Shown piece by piece: positions 40,440 to 40,614 of a stretch of DNA of 40,614 bases (the first letter of the stretch is position 1; every line of letters begins with the position of its first letter). The translations under genes and the position numbers were made by a program. Under the pieces are notes generated by a model. The model made no database searches, was not told where the DNA came from, and saw only the letters and a program-made list of their open reading frames with translations. The DNA comes from Chloroflexota bacterium (lineage in GTDB: Bacteria > Chloroflexota > Anaerolineae > Caldilineales > Caldilineaceae): contig QEUW01000021.1 in NCBI GenBank assembly GCA_003577005.1, positions 1-40,614 on the forward strand, read 5' to 3'.

Positions 40440-40614
40440 TCACGTCCACACCTCACCGATCATATCCAGCTTCTCATCGCTAAGATAGCCGTAGCGGTTG
40501 ATCCAGACGCCATCAGCCGGGCTGTCGGCGACCAGTTGCAGCCGGCGGCGGAAGTCGGCCACCGGGCCATAGCCGTGGACGAGGGCGTAGATCCTGGCGC
40601 CTCCACTGGCAGCG
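40440..40614 (-). CDS. Unidentified gene, C-terminal end only
   Basis: The last 58 codons of a gene that continues beyond the window, ending at TGA 40442-40440. The tail GPVADFRRRLQLVADSPADG and VWINRYGYLSDEKLDMIGEV is well ordered and has the look of the last strand and helix of a TIM-barrel enzyme, where a Gly-x-Trp-Ile-Asn-Arg strand is followed by a helix. No family is assigned. On the same strand as the GNAT-like gene downstream, separated by two palindromes. Confidence 0.7.
   Translation of the reverse strand, partial: AASGGARIYALVHGYGPVADFRRRLQLVADSPADGVWINRYGYLSDEKLDMIGEVWT

Overview
The window is a GC-rich bacterial chromosome segment carrying acid-sugar and carbohydrate catabolism genes. 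Several things suggest a Chloroflexota bacterium, perhaps of the Caldilineae/Anaerolineae type: many divergent sugar-acid enzymes with no classical operon organisation, a lipoprotein sugar-binding protein with a twin-arginine signal, a secreted clostripain-like peptidase ending in a YLPLV tail, and intergenic gaps packed with palindromes. This placement is inference; no rRNA or tRNA gene is present to confirm it.

Layout. 1-3915: a truncated SDR oxidoreductase, a Cys-type sulfatase and an enolase-superfamily acid-sugar dehydratase. 3954-4516: a decayed DinB-like gene. 4587-8163: a sugar ABC importer (promoter, two permeases, lipoprotein binding protein, terminator) without its own ATPase. 8164-8888: a small toxin-antitoxin-like pair whose putative toxin carries a stop codon. 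8943-9944: a mannonate-dehydratase-like enzyme. 10236-12628: an AT-richer island with a D12-class DNA adenine methylase, a putative restriction endonuclease, a small coiled-coil protein and an XRE regulator. 12767-15772: a large secreted C11 peptidase. 16251-23224: a second enolase-superfamily enzyme, a sugar isomerase-like TIM barrel, an aldo/keto reductase, an MFS transporter, a gluconolactonase-like hydrolase and a D-2-hydroxyacid dehydrogenase. 23384-24985: an uncharacterised DUF2325-like protein. 25360-26472: a Gfo/Idh/MocA oxidoreductase. 26592-32738: a MacAB-like export cluster (fusion protein, FtsX-type permease, two ATPases, one fused to an AbrB-like domain). 33210-37435: a PhyH dioxygenase, a metallophosphoesterase, a second Gfo/Idh/MocA protein and a second mannonate-dehydratase-like enzyme. 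37538-38346: a VapBC-type pair. 38353-40614: a Zn-dependent dehydrogenase, a GNAT-like protein and the end of an unidentified gene.

Together the enzymes fit uptake and oxidation of sugars to lactones and aldonic/uronic acids, dehydration to 2-keto-3-deoxy acids, and sulfate removal from sulfated glycans. No KDG kinase or aldolase is in the window, so the pathway is incomplete here.

The most unusual signal is between the genes. Nearly every gap holds an inverted repeat, many built from short iterated words that differ from gap to gap. Six copies of one 30-31 bp hairpin family (GGTGCGTTGCAC paired with GTGCRWYGCACC variants) recur in three gaps, and their arm differences are G-U wobbles when read on one strand. 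At 21971-22171 a 201-bp palindrome runs exactly from the TAA stop of one gene to the TAA stop of the convergent gene.
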